Source: Phyllobacterium myrsinacearum (GTDB lineage: Bacteria; Pseudomonadota; Alphaproteobacteria; Rhizobiales; Rhizobiaceae). Taken from it: a stretch of 64,000 nucleotides of DNA. Position 1 is the stretch's first letter. Each line of letters starts with the position of its first letter. The notes below the pieces were generated by a model that saw nothing but the letters and a program-made list of their open reading frames with translations, did no database searches and had not been told where the DNA came from. Location of the stretch: contig NZ_JACGXN010000003.1 in the NCBI RefSeq assembly GCF_014138285.1, forward strand, positions 124,001 through 188,000, given 5' to 3'. Below are positions 17,468-26,279 of the stretch, one piece after another. A program made the position numbers and the translations under genes.

Positions 17468-18568
17468 TTATTTTCCGATCCGCCCGTCGACCAATGAATC
17501 GGCCAGCGGTGCCGGGCGCTCGGTTGTCGTCGTGATCGTCACGGTTCGAGCGGTTTGGGAGGCAATCTCAAACGCCTCCATGACTTCCAGAACATGTAAT
17601 GCCAGTGATCCGTTTGCCCTGTGCGGCCGGTTGGAGCGAATAGCGTGCGCCATATCCGCTACCCCAAGCGACCGGTAATTTCCGTCCGCGTAGGGATGGC
17701 GCGTATCTCTGTTTTCAAATGCACCACCCTTTTGCAGATATTCAATCTGGCCACCAAAATGGTTCGGATCGGGAACGATCAACGTACCCTCCGTGCCATA
17801 GATTTCGAGCGGCACGTGTTGGTGACCAGCAACGTCGAAACTCATGCCGATCTGCACGATTGCACCATTGGCGAAAGCCAGAACGCCGGCTATATGAGTG
17901 GGCACCTTTACGGGAATGCGCTCGCCTTTGCGTGGTTCACTGGTGATGACACGTTCATTGCGAGGCGCAAAAGCGAACCCGGCAACCTGCGCGACGGGGC
18001 CCAGCAAGTTGACAAGGTCGGTGATGTAATACGGGCCCATATCAAGCATGGGACCGCCGCCAATTTCATAATAGAAATCCGGGTTCGGATGCCAGCGCTC
18101 GTGACCAGGACACATGAATGTTGCTGTTCCGCCAACAGGCTGACCGATTGCCCCCTCATCCAGGATACCGCGTGCGGTTTGATGTGCCCCACCCAGAAAT
18201 GTATCCGGTGCAGCACCAATGCGCAGATTCTTTGTCTTCGCCGTTTCCGCAAGCTTCTTGCCCTCGGCAAAATTGATACCCAATGGCTTTTCTGAATAGG
18301 TGTGTTTTCCCGCATCCAATGCCTGAAGCCCGACAGCAACATGGGCTTTGGGAACAGTCAGATTGACGATGATCTCGATATCCGGGTCAGCCAACAATGC
18401 AGCCGCGTTTGTAGCGGGAATGTTGAACTCCGCTCCCCTTGACCGAGCCAGATCCTCGTTGAGATCGGCGAGCCCAACAACATTCAGGATCGGAAAAGAC
18501 GCTATCGCCTTCAAATAAGCGCTTGAAATATTACCGCAGCCGATAATGCCTACGCCGACAGCTTTCAT
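17468..18568 (-). CDS. Gfo/Idh/MocA family NAD(P)-dependent oxidoreductase
   Basis: 366 residues. N-terminal Rossmann motif GVGIIGCGNISSAY (about 4-17), the EKPLGIN motif with the family's conserved Lys, and a C-terminal alpha/beta substrate domain (GGGPMLDMGPYYITDLVNLLG). These enzymes oxidise or reduce sugars and cyclitols; the partner ThuA protein suggests a ThuB-like role, forming or using a keto-sugar. A frame extends to 18754, but the ATG at 18568 has GGGAGG upstream and gives a proper Rossmann start. It lies 37 bases after the ROK regulator. Confidence 0.9.
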   Translation of the reverse strand: MKAVGVGIIGCGNISSAYLKAIASFPILNVVGLADLNEDLARSRGAEFNIPATNAAALLADPDIEIIVNLTVPKAHVAVGLQALDAGKHTYSEKPLGINFAEGKKLAETAKTKNLRIGAAPDTFLGGAHQTARGILDEGAIGQPVGGTATFMCPGHERWHPNPDFYYEIGGGPMLDMGPYYITDLVNLLGPVAQVAGFAFAPRNERVITSEPRKGERIPVKVPTHIAGVLAFANGAIVQIGMSFDVAGHQHVPLEIYGTEGTLIVPDPNHFGGQIEYLQKGGAFENRDTRHPYADGNYRSLGVADMAHAIRSNRPHRANGSLALHVLEVMEAFEIASQTARTVTITTTTERPAPLADSLVDGRIGK

Positions 18569-18605
18569 TCCATTTCCTCCCGAATGCACGTATGAGCCGA
18601 CCCGA

Positions 18606-19811
18606 TCAGAGCCCTTGTGCCGGTCCCGTTGTTCCCCATGGGGATTCGTAAAGTTCGCACAGCGCAACAACCGCTGCCCCTTGTGCCCAGATCTCTTCCA
18701 CCGAATGATCAAAGACCAGTTCTGCGACATTCTTGAGTGATGGTGGTATGGCAACCGCGTAGGCTGTGCTCATGCTCTCAAGAAAAGGTTTGCCCAGCGC
18801 GAGACTTGATCCGACAACGATGATGCGTGGCGGAGCGAACAGCGTCACGATATTGGCAAGCGCTATACCCACAGCCTCGCCTGCACTCACAGCCGCGCTG
18901 ACAAGCGCATTGTCGTCCGCTTCGATAAGACCTTGGGCATGCTGCATTCCGCGACCCAGTTGAATAGCTTCGGCAAAACGGCCTGCTGCCGGATGCACTC
19001 CCAGGATGGCACTTTCACCAGCCTTGCTTGATAGACGTACCGGCCCCTCGGAACTGATACCGACGACGAGATCACCGAGATTGTGATTCAAGCCACCAGC
19101 GCCCCGGAATAACTGCCCCCCGTGCAATACACCGAGGCCAAGCGTACGCTCCAGCGAGACCAGAACGACATCGTTCAGATCACGCGCCTTGCCGAACCAG
19201 TGATGAGCAAGTGTTACGGCGTGGGCATCACTTTCGACGATTGTTGCGGTTCGCAGCCGCTCCGTCATTTCCGCAGCAAAATTCACTTCCGTATCGCGGA
19301 ACACCGGGCTTGTGAGGACACGGCCCGTGCGATGCTCGATCACCCCGGGCAGACCTATACACACGGAATCAATTTCCTCGAGTGACAGGCCGGCATCGAC
19401 AACACACCGCCGCACCCCATCTTCGATCAGGTCGGCAATGACGGCAATTGGCTGCCGGTCAACCCGCAGATCAAGCGTCAAGGCTGAACGAACCTCGCCT
19501 TTGAAGTTCGTTACAACAAACGTCATTCGGTTCGATGCAATCTTGGCTCCCACCACGCGTGCAGCGTCAGGGTTTAGTTCGAGCATCACCCTCGGCCGGC
19601 CGCGGACAGCGGCATCCCGTAAATCCCCTTCGTGCCGCGTCAAAATGAGCCCATCATCCAGCAATGACGCCGTGATGGCAGAAACAGTCGTCGTTGAGAG
19701 CTCACTTCGTTCGCTGATTTCTATGCGGGATATTGGCCCATGGCGGCGGATCGTGTCCAATATGGTGAAGCGATTGATCGCTCGCATCAATTCTGGGTCT
19801 GCGGTTTTCAT
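18606..19811 (-). CDS. ROK-family transcriptional regulator with degenerate zinc site
   Basis: 401 residues. An N-terminal winged helix (about 10-65: RFTILDTIRRHGPISRIEISERSELS) precedes a ROK sugar-kinase-like domain. The ROK signature normally has one His and three Cys that hold zinc; here the region reads NHNLGDLVVGISSEGP and has no Cys, so the zinc site is lost and kinase activity is unlikely. The fold is then a sugar sensor only. The ATG at 19811 is used; a TTG codon lies just before it. The gene is divergent from the ABC sugar-binding protein gene across 196 bases containing palindromes, which suggests it controls that operon and its own. Confidence 0.88.
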   Translation of the reverse strand: MKTADPELMRAINRFTILDTIRRHGPISRIEISERSELSTTTVSAITASLLDDGLILTRHEGDLRDAAVRGRPRVMLELNPDAARVVGAKIASNRMTFVVTNFKGEVRSALTLDLRVDRQPIAVIADLIEDGVRRCVVDAGLSLEEIDSVCIGLPGVIEHRTGRVLTSPVFRDTEVNFAAEMTERLRTATIVESDAHAVTLAHHWFGKARDLNDVVLVSLERTLGLGVLHGGQLFRGAGGLNHNLGDLVVGISSEGPVRLSSKAGESAILGVHPAAGRFAEAIQLGRGMQHAQGLIEADDNALVSAAVSAGEAVGIALANIVTLFAPPRIIVVGSSLALGKPFLESMSTAYAVAIPPSLKNVAELVFDHSVEEIWAQGAAVVALCELYESPWGTTGPAQGL

Positions 19812-19913
19812 CAAAACTACCGGGCAGTTGAGGACGTATACGATGATACGCTATTTTAGACGTGATACGGAATAAATAGCAGGCCGGATCCCTTGAATGT
19901 CAAGCGAATAAAG

Positions 19914-19962
19914 CAAAAATTGTAATTTTTGGTTGACATCATGCAATTATTGCTTTGAATTA
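19914..19962 (+). promoter_or_regulatory. Promoter and operator-like palindromes upstream of the sugar ABC operon
   Basis: CAAAAATT-GT-AATTTTTG (19914-19931) is a perfect palindrome with 2-base spacer. A consensus-like -35 TTGACA (19934-19939) follows, with a -10-like TTGAAT or TGAATT about 17 bases on. A second palindrome, GCAATTATTGC, lies between them. The arrangement suits repression by the divergent ROK regulator. Confidence 0.5.
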
Positions 19963-20007
19963 ATCCGCATTAAGGAAAAATTATCTGGTTTCTCGGGAGG
20001 AGAAATT

Positions 20008-21315
20008 ATGAACAGGATTATGAGCATCGCTCTCAAGGGCGAGCGTATAGCTGTGCGCGCCGCAGCGGCTGGATTGGCCATGATGCTGTGCACGGCTGCA
20101 GCAAACGCTCAAACCGTGGTCAAGTGGCTTCACCTTGAAACCGATCCGCGATACGTCGCCATCTGGAATGATATTGCCAAGAAATATGAAGCCGATCATC
20201 CGAATGTCGATATCCAGATGCAGTTTCTGGAAAACGAGGCATTCAAAGCAAAGCTTCCTACCCTGCTCCAGTCTCCGGATGCACCGCATATTTTCTATAC
20301 CTGGGGCGGCGGTGTTCTGAAGCAGCAAGCAGAAACCGGTTCACTCATGGATTTGACGGCGGCCATGAAAGCCAAGGATAACACATGGGAGAAATCCTAT
20401 AATCCTGCAGCCGTGCAAGGGCTTACTTTCAACGACAAGATATGGGCTGTTCCCATGAAAATGGGCACCGTCAGTTTCTTCTATAATAAGAATCTTTTCA
20501 CCAAGGCGGGCATCGATGCAACAGGCATCAAAACCTGGAACAACTTTCTCGATACTGTGAAGAAAATCAAAGCCGCAGGCATCGTCCCCATTGCAGGCGG
20601 AGGCGGCGAAAAATGGCCTCTACACTTCTATTGGAGCTATCTCGTCATGCGTGACGGTGGCAAGTCCGTATTCACCGCTGCCAAGAACGGCGAAGGCAAT
20701 GGCTTTCTGGATCCGGCCATCATCAAAGCAGGCGACCAGCTTGCTGAACTTGGCGCGCTTGAACCATTCCAGCCGGGGTATCTCGGGACAACCTGGCCGC
20801 AGGCTCTGGGCCTATTCGGCGATGGAAAGGCTGCGATCATCCTTGGTTTTGAGAATACGGATGCCAACCAGCGCAACAATGCAGGCGATGGCAAAGGCCT
20901 TGCTCCCGAGAACATTGGCCGCTTTGCCTTTCCGGTCGTTGAAGGCGGCGCAGGCGCCGCAACCGATACCTTGGGAGGTCTGAATGGCTGGGCTGTTTCG
21001 AAAGATGCACCGCCCGAAGCCATCGACTTTCTGGCTTATCTGACCAACGCCGACAATGAACGTTTAATGGCGAAGGCGGGTATGCTCATTCCTGTAGCGA
21101 TTGGCGCAGAAGACGGCGTTGTGAACCCGCTCGTACATGAGTCTGCCCAGCAACTTGCCACGTCGACCTGGCACCAGAATTTCTTCGATCAGGAGCTTGG
21201 TCCTTCGGTTGGCCGCGTTGTCAACGATGTTGCGGTTGAAATCACATCCGGTCAGATGAAATCGCAAGAAGGCGCTCAGATGATTCAGGACGCATTCGAA
21301 CTGGAAAAATTCTGA
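20008..21315 (+). CDS. ABC transporter sugar-binding protein (extracellular solute-binding, family 1)
   Basis: 435 residues. A signal peptide (about 1-35, ending AAANAQ) exports it to the periplasm; the mature protein begins TVVKWLHLETDP. Motifs of family 1 sugar-binding proteins are seen: WNDIAKKYEADHPNVDI, IFYTWGGGVLKQQAETG, MKMGTVSFFYNKNLF, and a late WAVSKDAPPEAIDFL. The ATG at 20008 follows GGGAGGAGAAATT, better than the upstream in-frame ATG at 19933. It is the first gene of a four-gene importer operon and is followed by a hairpin that may boost its own expression. Confidence 0.93.
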   Translation: MNRIMSIALKGERIAVRAAAAGLAMMLCTAAANAQTVVKWLHLETDPRYVAIWNDIAKKYEADHPNVDIQMQFLENEAFKAKLPTLLQSPDAPHIFYTWGGGVLKQQAETGSLMDLTAAMKAKDNTWEKSYNPAAVQGLTFNDKIWAVPMKMGTVSFFYNKNLFTKAGIDATGIKTWNNFLDTVKKIKAAGIVPIAGGGGEKWPLHFYWSYLVMRDGGKSVFTAAKNGEGNGFLDPAIIKAGDQLAELGALEPFQPGYLGTTWPQALGLFGDGKAAIILGFENTDANQRNNAGDGKGLAPENIGRFAFPVVEGGAGAATDTLGGLNGWAVSKDAPPEAIDFLAYLTNADNERLMAKAGMLIPVAIGAEDGVVNPLVHESAQQLATSTWHQNFFDQELGPSVGRVVNDVAVEITSGQMKSQEGAQMIQDAFELEKF

Positions 21316-21335
21316 GCCCCGTCAGTCGCAATATC

Positions 21336-21354
21336 GCCGGACAAAATGTCCGGC
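21336..21354 (+). promoter_or_regulatory. Intercistronic hairpin after the binding-protein gene
   Basis: GCCGGACA-AAA-TGTCCGGC is a perfect 8-bp stem, 20 bases after the binding-protein stop and 8 before the permease start. Such hairpins protect the upstream message or partly stop transcription, which fits the need for excess binding protein. Confidence 0.55.
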
Positions 21355-21362
21355 AAGGTAGG

Positions 21363-22307
21363 ATGAGCATGACTGAACTGAGTTTACCAACAACGATACT
21401 GCCCTCGAAACGAGGGGCGCGTGTGGCAAAGTCCGGAAATCCGTTGGCGCGCGGACGGCTTCCCGTTCTTCTGCTGTTTCTGCCGCCGGCCATCCTGCTC
21501 TTTACAATCTTCGTTATTCTGCCGATGGGAGAAGCCGCCTGGTACAGCCTTTATCACTGGAATGGATATGGCTCGCCCCAGCAATTTATCGGATTGCGCA
21601 ACTTTCAGGTCCTGTTCAACAACGCAGCGTTTACGCAGGCGCTCTGGAACAACGGCCTGATCATTCTGGTATCGATACTGATCCAGATTCCGCTGGCGAT
21701 CTGGCTGGCCATGATGCTTGCTCATCGTATTGCAGGCGTTGTGGTCTTTCGCCTCATTTTCTTCTTGCCCTATGTGCTGGCGGACGTGGCCGCAGGTCTG
21801 ATCTGGCGCTTCGTTTACGATGGCGATTACGGGCTGTTTGCCGCTGTGTCGGGATTTCTGGGGGTATCGACACCCTATGTGCTCGCCGACCGCCACCTCG
21901 CAATCTATGCGGTACTTGCCGTTATCGTCTGGAAATATTTCGGCTTCCACATGATGCTGTTCATCGCTGGACTCCAGTCCATTGATAAAAGTGTAATTGA
22001 AGCAGCCGAAATAGACGGCGCAACCGGCTGGCAGAAATTCCGGCACATCACGCTGCCCCTTCTTGGTTCAACCGTACGTCTCTCGATCTTTTTTGCGGTG
22101 ATCGGTTCGTTGCAGTTGTTCGACATGATCATGCCCCTCACCGGCGGCGGGCCGTCCAACTCGACGCAAACCATGGTGACCTTCCTTTATACCTATGGCG
22201 TCACCCGCATGCAGGTCGGTCTGGGCAGTGCCGTCGGTGTCGTTCTTTTCGTCATTTGTGTCACCCTCGCCTTTGGCTACAAACGGATATTCATGCGCAA
22301 TGACTGA
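21363..22307 (+). CDS. ABC sugar transporter permease (MalF/UgpA type)
   Basis: 314 residues with about six membrane segments after a hydrophilic N-terminal ~35. The binding-protein-dependent transport signature EAAEIDGATGWQKFRHITLP lies near residue 215, the loop that contacts the ATPase. The start ATG at 21363 follows AAGGTAGG. Its stop overlaps the start of the next permease by 8 bases, so the two membrane subunits are translationally coupled. Confidence 0.93.
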   Translation: MSMTELSLPTTILPSKRGARVAKSGNPLARGRLPVLLLFLPPAILLFTIFVILPMGEAAWYSLYHWNGYGSPQQFIGLRNFQVLFNNAAFTQALWNNGLIILVSILIQIPLAIWLAMMLAHRIAGVVVFRLIFFLPYVLADVAAGLIWRFVYDGDYGLFAAVSGFLGVSTPYVLADRHLAIYAVLAVIVWKYFGFHMMLFIAGLQSIDKSVIEAAEIDGATGWQKFRHITLPLLGSTVRLSIFFAVIGSLQLFDMIMPLTGGGPSNSTQTMVTFLYTYGVTRMQVGLGSAVGVVLFVICVTLAFGYKRIFMRND

Positions 22308-23148
22308 TGCCGATTCCTCCATGCGCACGAGCGCTGCCACCAGGCTCTACCTCTACGTCGCTTTGTCGATCATTGCCGTACTGGTATTGATTCCACTGCT
22401 GACAACGGCACTTGGCGGGTTCAAATCACTCGGAGAACTTCGCACCAACCCGTTTGGTCTGCCTTCGACATGGTATTGGTCGAACTACACAGACATCCTG
22501 TTTGGTGACCGCTACTGGCGACAGATGATCAATTCTCTGGTGATTGCTGCCCTGACCGTATTTCTGACGCTTGTTGTCTCAGCAATGGCAGCCTTTACCT
22601 TTGCCCATGTCCGGTTCTTCGCCTCCGGCTTTTTGCTGAACTATTTTCTGATCGGCCTCATGTTTCCGGCAGCAACCGCCATTCTGCCATTGTTCATCCG
22701 CATCCGCGACCTTGGATTGCTCGATTCTTACTGGGGTGTCGTCCTACCTCAAGTCGCTTTTGGCCTCGGCATGAGCATCCTCCTCTTCCGCAATTATTTC
22801 CGCAATCTGCCAGAGGAATTGTTTCAGGCGGCATTTGTCGATGGCTGCGGTTACATCCGCTTCTTCTGGTATATCTCACTTCCCCTCGCCCGCCCCATCA
22901 TTGCCACGGTCGGTATCATCTCGTTCGTTGGCAGCTGGAACAGTTATATCTTGCCTCTCATCATGCTGAACTCCGAAAGCAAGTACACATGGCCGCTTGG
23001 GATCATGGTGTACCGGGGCGAATACGGCACCAGCTGGCAACTCGCGCTGGCCTTTATCACCCTCACGATTCTCCCCACGATCATCGTCTTTTTCATTGCA
23101 CAGAAACATATCATTGCCGGGCTTACCGCTGGCGCCGTCAAATCATAA
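22300..23148 (+). CDS. ABC sugar transporter permease (MalG/UgpE type)
   Basis: 282 residues with six hydrophobic segments. The EAA-type loop is [21 protein letters not shown] near residue 180. An in-frame reading begins at 22195, but the ATG at 22300 overlaps the previous gene by 8 bases and gives the expected MalG-type N-terminus ([20 protein letters not shown]). It pairs with the preceding permease to form the channel. Confidence 0.92.
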   Translation: MTDADSSMRTSAATRLYLYVALSIIAVLVLIPLLTTALGGFKSLGELRTNPFGLPSTWYWSNYTDILFGDRYWRQMINSLVIAALTVFLTLVVSAMAAFTFAHVRFFASGFLLNYFLIGLMFPAATAILPLFIRIRDLGLLDSYWGVVLPQVAFGLGMSILLFRNYFRNLPEELFQAAFVDGCGYIRFFWYISLPLARPIIATVGIISFVGSWNSYILPLIMLNSESKYTWPLGIMVYRGEYGTSWQLALAFITLTILPTIIVFFIAQKHIIAGLTAGAVKS

Positions 23149-23171
23149 ACCGAACCCGCTGGAGCAAACCC

Positions 23172-24242
23172 ATGGCATCCGTAGAATTGAACAATATCAG
23201 AAAAGCTTACGGTACTCTGGATGTCATTCACGATCTCTCGCTTGCAATAGAAGATCGCGAATTTGTCGCGCTTGTCGGTCCTTCCGGTTGTGGAAAGTCC
23301 ACACTTCTCCGCATGATTGCCGGACTGGAAGAGATCACCGGCGGTGACGTCCTGATTGACGGAAAGACCGTAAACAGCCTGACACCACGCGCGCGCAATA
23401 TCGCCATGGTATTCCAATCATACGCGCTCTATCCCCATATGACCGTTGCGCAAAATATAGGTTTCAACCTCAAGATGTCCGGGGAACCGGCTGCTACGAT
23501 TGACAAGCGTGTAGCGGAAGCGGCGCGCATGCTGGATTTGACAAGTCTTCTTGATCGCAAGCCTTCGCAACTTTCCGGCGGACAACGCCAACGCGTCGCC
23601 ATGGGCCGCGCTGTCGTACGCAATCCCGCTGTGTTCCTGTTTGATGAACCGCTCTCCAATCTTGATGCGAAACTTCGCGTACAAATGCGCGCTGAAATCA
23701 AATCATTGCATCAGAAAGTGCAGACTACATCGATCTATGTCACCCATGATCAGATCGAAGCCATGACTTTGGCCGACAAGATCGTGGTCCTCAATCACGG
23801 GCGTATCGAACAACAAGGCGCTCCCATTGAGCTTTACCGCAACCCCGCCAATCTTTTCGTCGCTGGATTCATCGGATCACCATCCATGAATATCCTTGAT
23901 GGCGTGGTGGAGGGCGTCGACGGAAATCCGGCTATTCGCCTCAACGATGGGACGCCCATAAGTGTCAGCGCCAAAAGACATATAAAACGAGGGCAAATCG
24001 TCAAAGTGGGCTTGAGACCGGAACATCTGACTGTGTCTGGAGGCGGAAGCATCCTGCGTGGCCAAACACTGCTCGTGGAGCCAACTGGCGCCCAAACGCA
24101 TGTGCTTTTCGACATGGCTGCAAGCCAGGTGACCGCTTTGGTGAACGGAGACACCACAGTGCGCGTGGGCGCCCCGTTTTCAGTAAATATCGATTCCGAA
24201 CTTGTCTACGTCTTTGACAAAGAAAGCGGCCGTTCTATCTAA
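23172..24242 (+). CDS. ABC sugar transporter ATPase (UgpC/MalK type)
   Basis: 356 residues. Walker [10 protein letters not shown] (about 36-44), signature [14 protein letters not shown], Walker B VFLFDEP and the switch His in YVTHDQ are all present, followed by a C-terminal OB-fold regulatory domain (RPEHLTV) as in MalK/UgpC. The ATG at 23172 follows GGAGCAAACCC, 23 bases after the permease. It is the last gene of the importer operon. It is cytoplasmic and powers sugar uptake. Confidence 0.94.
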   Translation: MASVELNNIRKAYGTLDVIHDLSLAIEDREFVALVGPSGCGKSTLLRMIAGLEEITGGDVLIDGKTVNSLTPRARNIAMVFQSYALYPHMTVAQNIGFNLKMSGEPAATIDKRVAEAARMLDLTSLLDRKPSQLSGGQRQRVAMGRAVVRNPAVFLFDEPLSNLDAKLRVQMRAEIKSLHQKVQTTSIYVTHDQIEAMTLADKIVVLNHGRIEQQGAPIELYRNPANLFVAGFIGSPSMNILDGVVEGVDGNPAIRLNDGTPISVSAKRHIKRGQIVKVGLRPEHLTVSGGGSILRGQTLLVEPTGAQTHVLFDMAASQVTALVNGDTTVRVGAPFSVNIDSELVYVFDKESGRSI

Positions 24243-24318
24243 ATGGACAAGATCGAATGAGGCACAGTTTTCGCCTCTCACAGGTTTTAATAACTTGGCT
24301 GAGAAACAGGGTACTCAG

Positions 24319-25494
24319 TCATGGCCATGACACGACCTCGATCCAGTTCGCACCGGCGTCAACCGGGTACCGTCCAACTTCGGCAAGCGTGCCATCCGTC
24401 TGATTGATCGCATAAACGGATAGCTTGTCCGATTTCTCACCGGATGCGATCAGGAAACGGCCGGATGCATCGATCCTGATACCCCGCGGCTGTTTCTCGG
24501 TGGGGAAATTAGCGATGTAAGCGAGGTTGCCGGTGCCCGCCTGGACAGTAAAGAGCGCGATCTTGCTGGTCGTACGCTCTGTCGTATACAGGAACCGACC
24601 ATTCGGGGTTATCCCGATGTCTGCAGCCCATATTCTCGGCTTGTCCTCCCCTGATGTTTTCTGGTTCGTCAACCCTGACGGAGCGTTGAATGGTGGTGGT
24701 GCAGGTGGCGCGATACCGGGAACGAGGCCTGTATCCGCAGGCACCGACGAAATACTCGCAATCTCCCGCAGCGTGCCCTTTGTATTGTCTAGAGTGTAGT
24801 GGATCACGTGACCGGTCAGTTCTGTAATGACATAGACCGACTTGTTGTCGGGGGAAATCGCAATATGCCGAGGTCCGAAACCTGATCGTGTACGGACACT
24901 CGGCGGATCGTTTGGCTCAAGCATTCCGGTCATCGGATTCAGGACAAACTGGAGGACAACATCCGAGCCGAGATTGGTAGCGAAAACATACTTGCCGGAG
25001 TGATCATTGACGATGGAATGCGCATTGCGGCCGGTTGCAATCAGTTGCCGGGTACCATCAACGACCAGGCCCTCGGCGTTGATCGGCAAGACGGCCAGTT
25101 TGTCCCCGCCGTAAGACACAGTGAACAGCAAGCGTCCGGACTTATCCGTCGATACATAAGGCATGCTGTCCGGAAGCGCGGCTACCGCCTCCTGCTTCAA
25201 ACCACCCGTCACCGGGTCAATCGCCAGCGTCAACACGCGATACGGCTGCGAGCGCACAACCGCGTAAAGGTGCTTCTTGTCAGGACTGACTGTCATCGGC
25301 ATGACCATCTTGCCCGCATCGAGTTTGCCTGATGACGTGAGCACGCCGGTGGCCTCATCCATCACGTAGGTATCGATCATCCCGTCCGTTGCCGCCGATA
25401 CATAAACAAAGGTCTTCGCACTGGCCGAGCTGCCCGCAAATGCCAGTGGAATCAGACCCGCCATCATCACTACCGTTCTCAACGCCAATCTCAT
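24319..25494 (-). CDS. Exported seven-bladed beta-propeller, lactonase family
   Basis: 391 residues with a signal peptide (about 1-27, ending GSSASA) and a repeated propeller pattern: MPMTVSPDKKHLYAVV, SYGGDKLAVLPI, GPRHIAISPDNKSVYVI, ADIGITPNGRFLYTTERTT and PRGIRIDASGRFLI. This matches the 6-phosphogluconolactonase (YbhE)-like lactonase family, but the export signal puts it in the periplasm, so it may open a sugar lactone before uptake. The ATG at 25494 is used; longer in-frame reading to 25623 overlaps the RraA gene. Last gene of a six-gene operon. Confidence 0.8.
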   Translation of the reverse strand: MRLALRTVVMMAGLIPLAFAGSSASAKTFVYVSAATDGMIDTYVMDEATGVLTSSGKLDAGKMVMPMTVSPDKKHLYAVVRSQPYRVLTLAIDPVTGGLKQEAVAALPDSMPYVSTDKSGRLLFTVSYGGDKLAVLPINAEGLVVDGTRQLIATGRNAHSIVNDHSGKYVFATNLGSDVVLQFVLNPMTGMLEPNDPPSVRTRSGFGPRHIAISPDNKSVYVITELTGHVIHYTLDNTKGTLREIASISSVPADTGLVPGIAPPAPPPFNAPSGLTNQKTSGEDKPRIWAADIGITPNGRFLYTTERTTSKIALFTVQAGTGNLAYIANFPTEKQPRGIRIDASGRFLIASGEKSDKLSVYAINQTDGTLAEVGRYPVDAGANWIEVVSWP

Positions 25495-25537
25495 CAAGGC
25501 ACCCTCTCCCCTAAATACCTGCGAATGATGCTGCCTG

Positions 25538-26263
25538 TCATCGTCCGTTCTGTTTGCGCCAGGCGGCAAATTCGAGCTTGGGCTTGTCGCTCGTTGCGGG
25601 ATAAAGACCAATAATTGTTGCACCGTTCAGCACCTGCTCGGTGACAAAGTCCTCGTAGGCCGTCATCTCGACGGTCTCATCGGCAATCTCGTCCGCCAGA
25701 TGAAGCGGGATGACGATCACACCTTCATTGTCCCCCACGAGAACATCGCCCGGAAAGACTGCAACGTCACCGCACCCGATCGGTACGTTGATATCGTAAG
25801 CCTGATGATGGGTAAGGTTGGTCGGCGCCGAAGGCCGGTTGTGGTAGGCATGGATCGACAGATTGGCAATTTCGGGACTGTCGCGGAAGCCGCCGTCAGT
25901 CACAACACCGGCAACACCACGGACCTGCAGCCTCGTAATCAGGATCGACCCTGCGGAGGCTGCACGCGCATCCTTGCGGCTGTCCATGACGAGAACAGCA
26001 CCCTTTGGGCATTGTTCCACTGCAGCACGCTGCGGATGATCTGGATTCTTGAACACTTCGATTGTGTTCAGATCTTCACGCGCCGGAATATAGCGCAATG
26101 TGAAGGCCTGACCGACCATATTCGCCTTTTTGGTCGAAAGCGGCCGCACATCCTGAATGCACTGGTTGCGCAACCCGCGTTTGAACAGAGCGGTGGCAAT
26201 GGTCGGCGTCGCGACTCCCATGAGTTTTTTGTGTGTTTGTTCGTCAAGATTGTAGTCGGTCAT
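25538..26263 (-). CDS. RraA-fold protein, possible keto-acid aldolase
   Basis: 241 residues. The RraA/HMG-aldolase fold is shown by GVATPTIATALFKRG, GQAFTLRY, GSILITRLQVRGVAGVVTDGGFRDSPEI and GDVLVGDNEGVIVIP. TDGGFRD carries the Arg-Asp used by the aldolases of this family to bind metal and pyruvate. In this context, next to an IlvD/Edd dehydratase, a role in cleaving a 2-keto-3-deoxy acid is more plausible than regulation of RNase E. It lies 16 bases after the dehydratase gene in the same operon. True substrate unknown. Confidence 0.8.
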   Translation of the reverse strand: MTDYNLDEQTHKKLMGVATPTIATALFKRGLRNQCIQDVRPLSTKKANMVGQAFTLRYIPAREDLNTIEVFKNPDHPQRAAVEQCPKGAVLVMDSRKDARAASAGSILITRLQVRGVAGVVTDGGFRDSPEIANLSIHAYHNRPSAPTNLTHHQAYDINVPIGCGDVAVFPGDVLVGDNEGVIVIPLHLADEIADETVEMTAYEDFVTEQVLNGATIIGLYPATSDKPKLEFAAWRKQNGR

Positions 26264-26279
26264 TTCAGGTCCTCATATG

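Noticed and set aside
16807-24242. Definite trehalose locus (thuEFGKAB)
   Set aside because: Gene families match, but the order differs, the regulator is ROK, and ThuA-type proteins occur with other sugars, so the substrate is left open.
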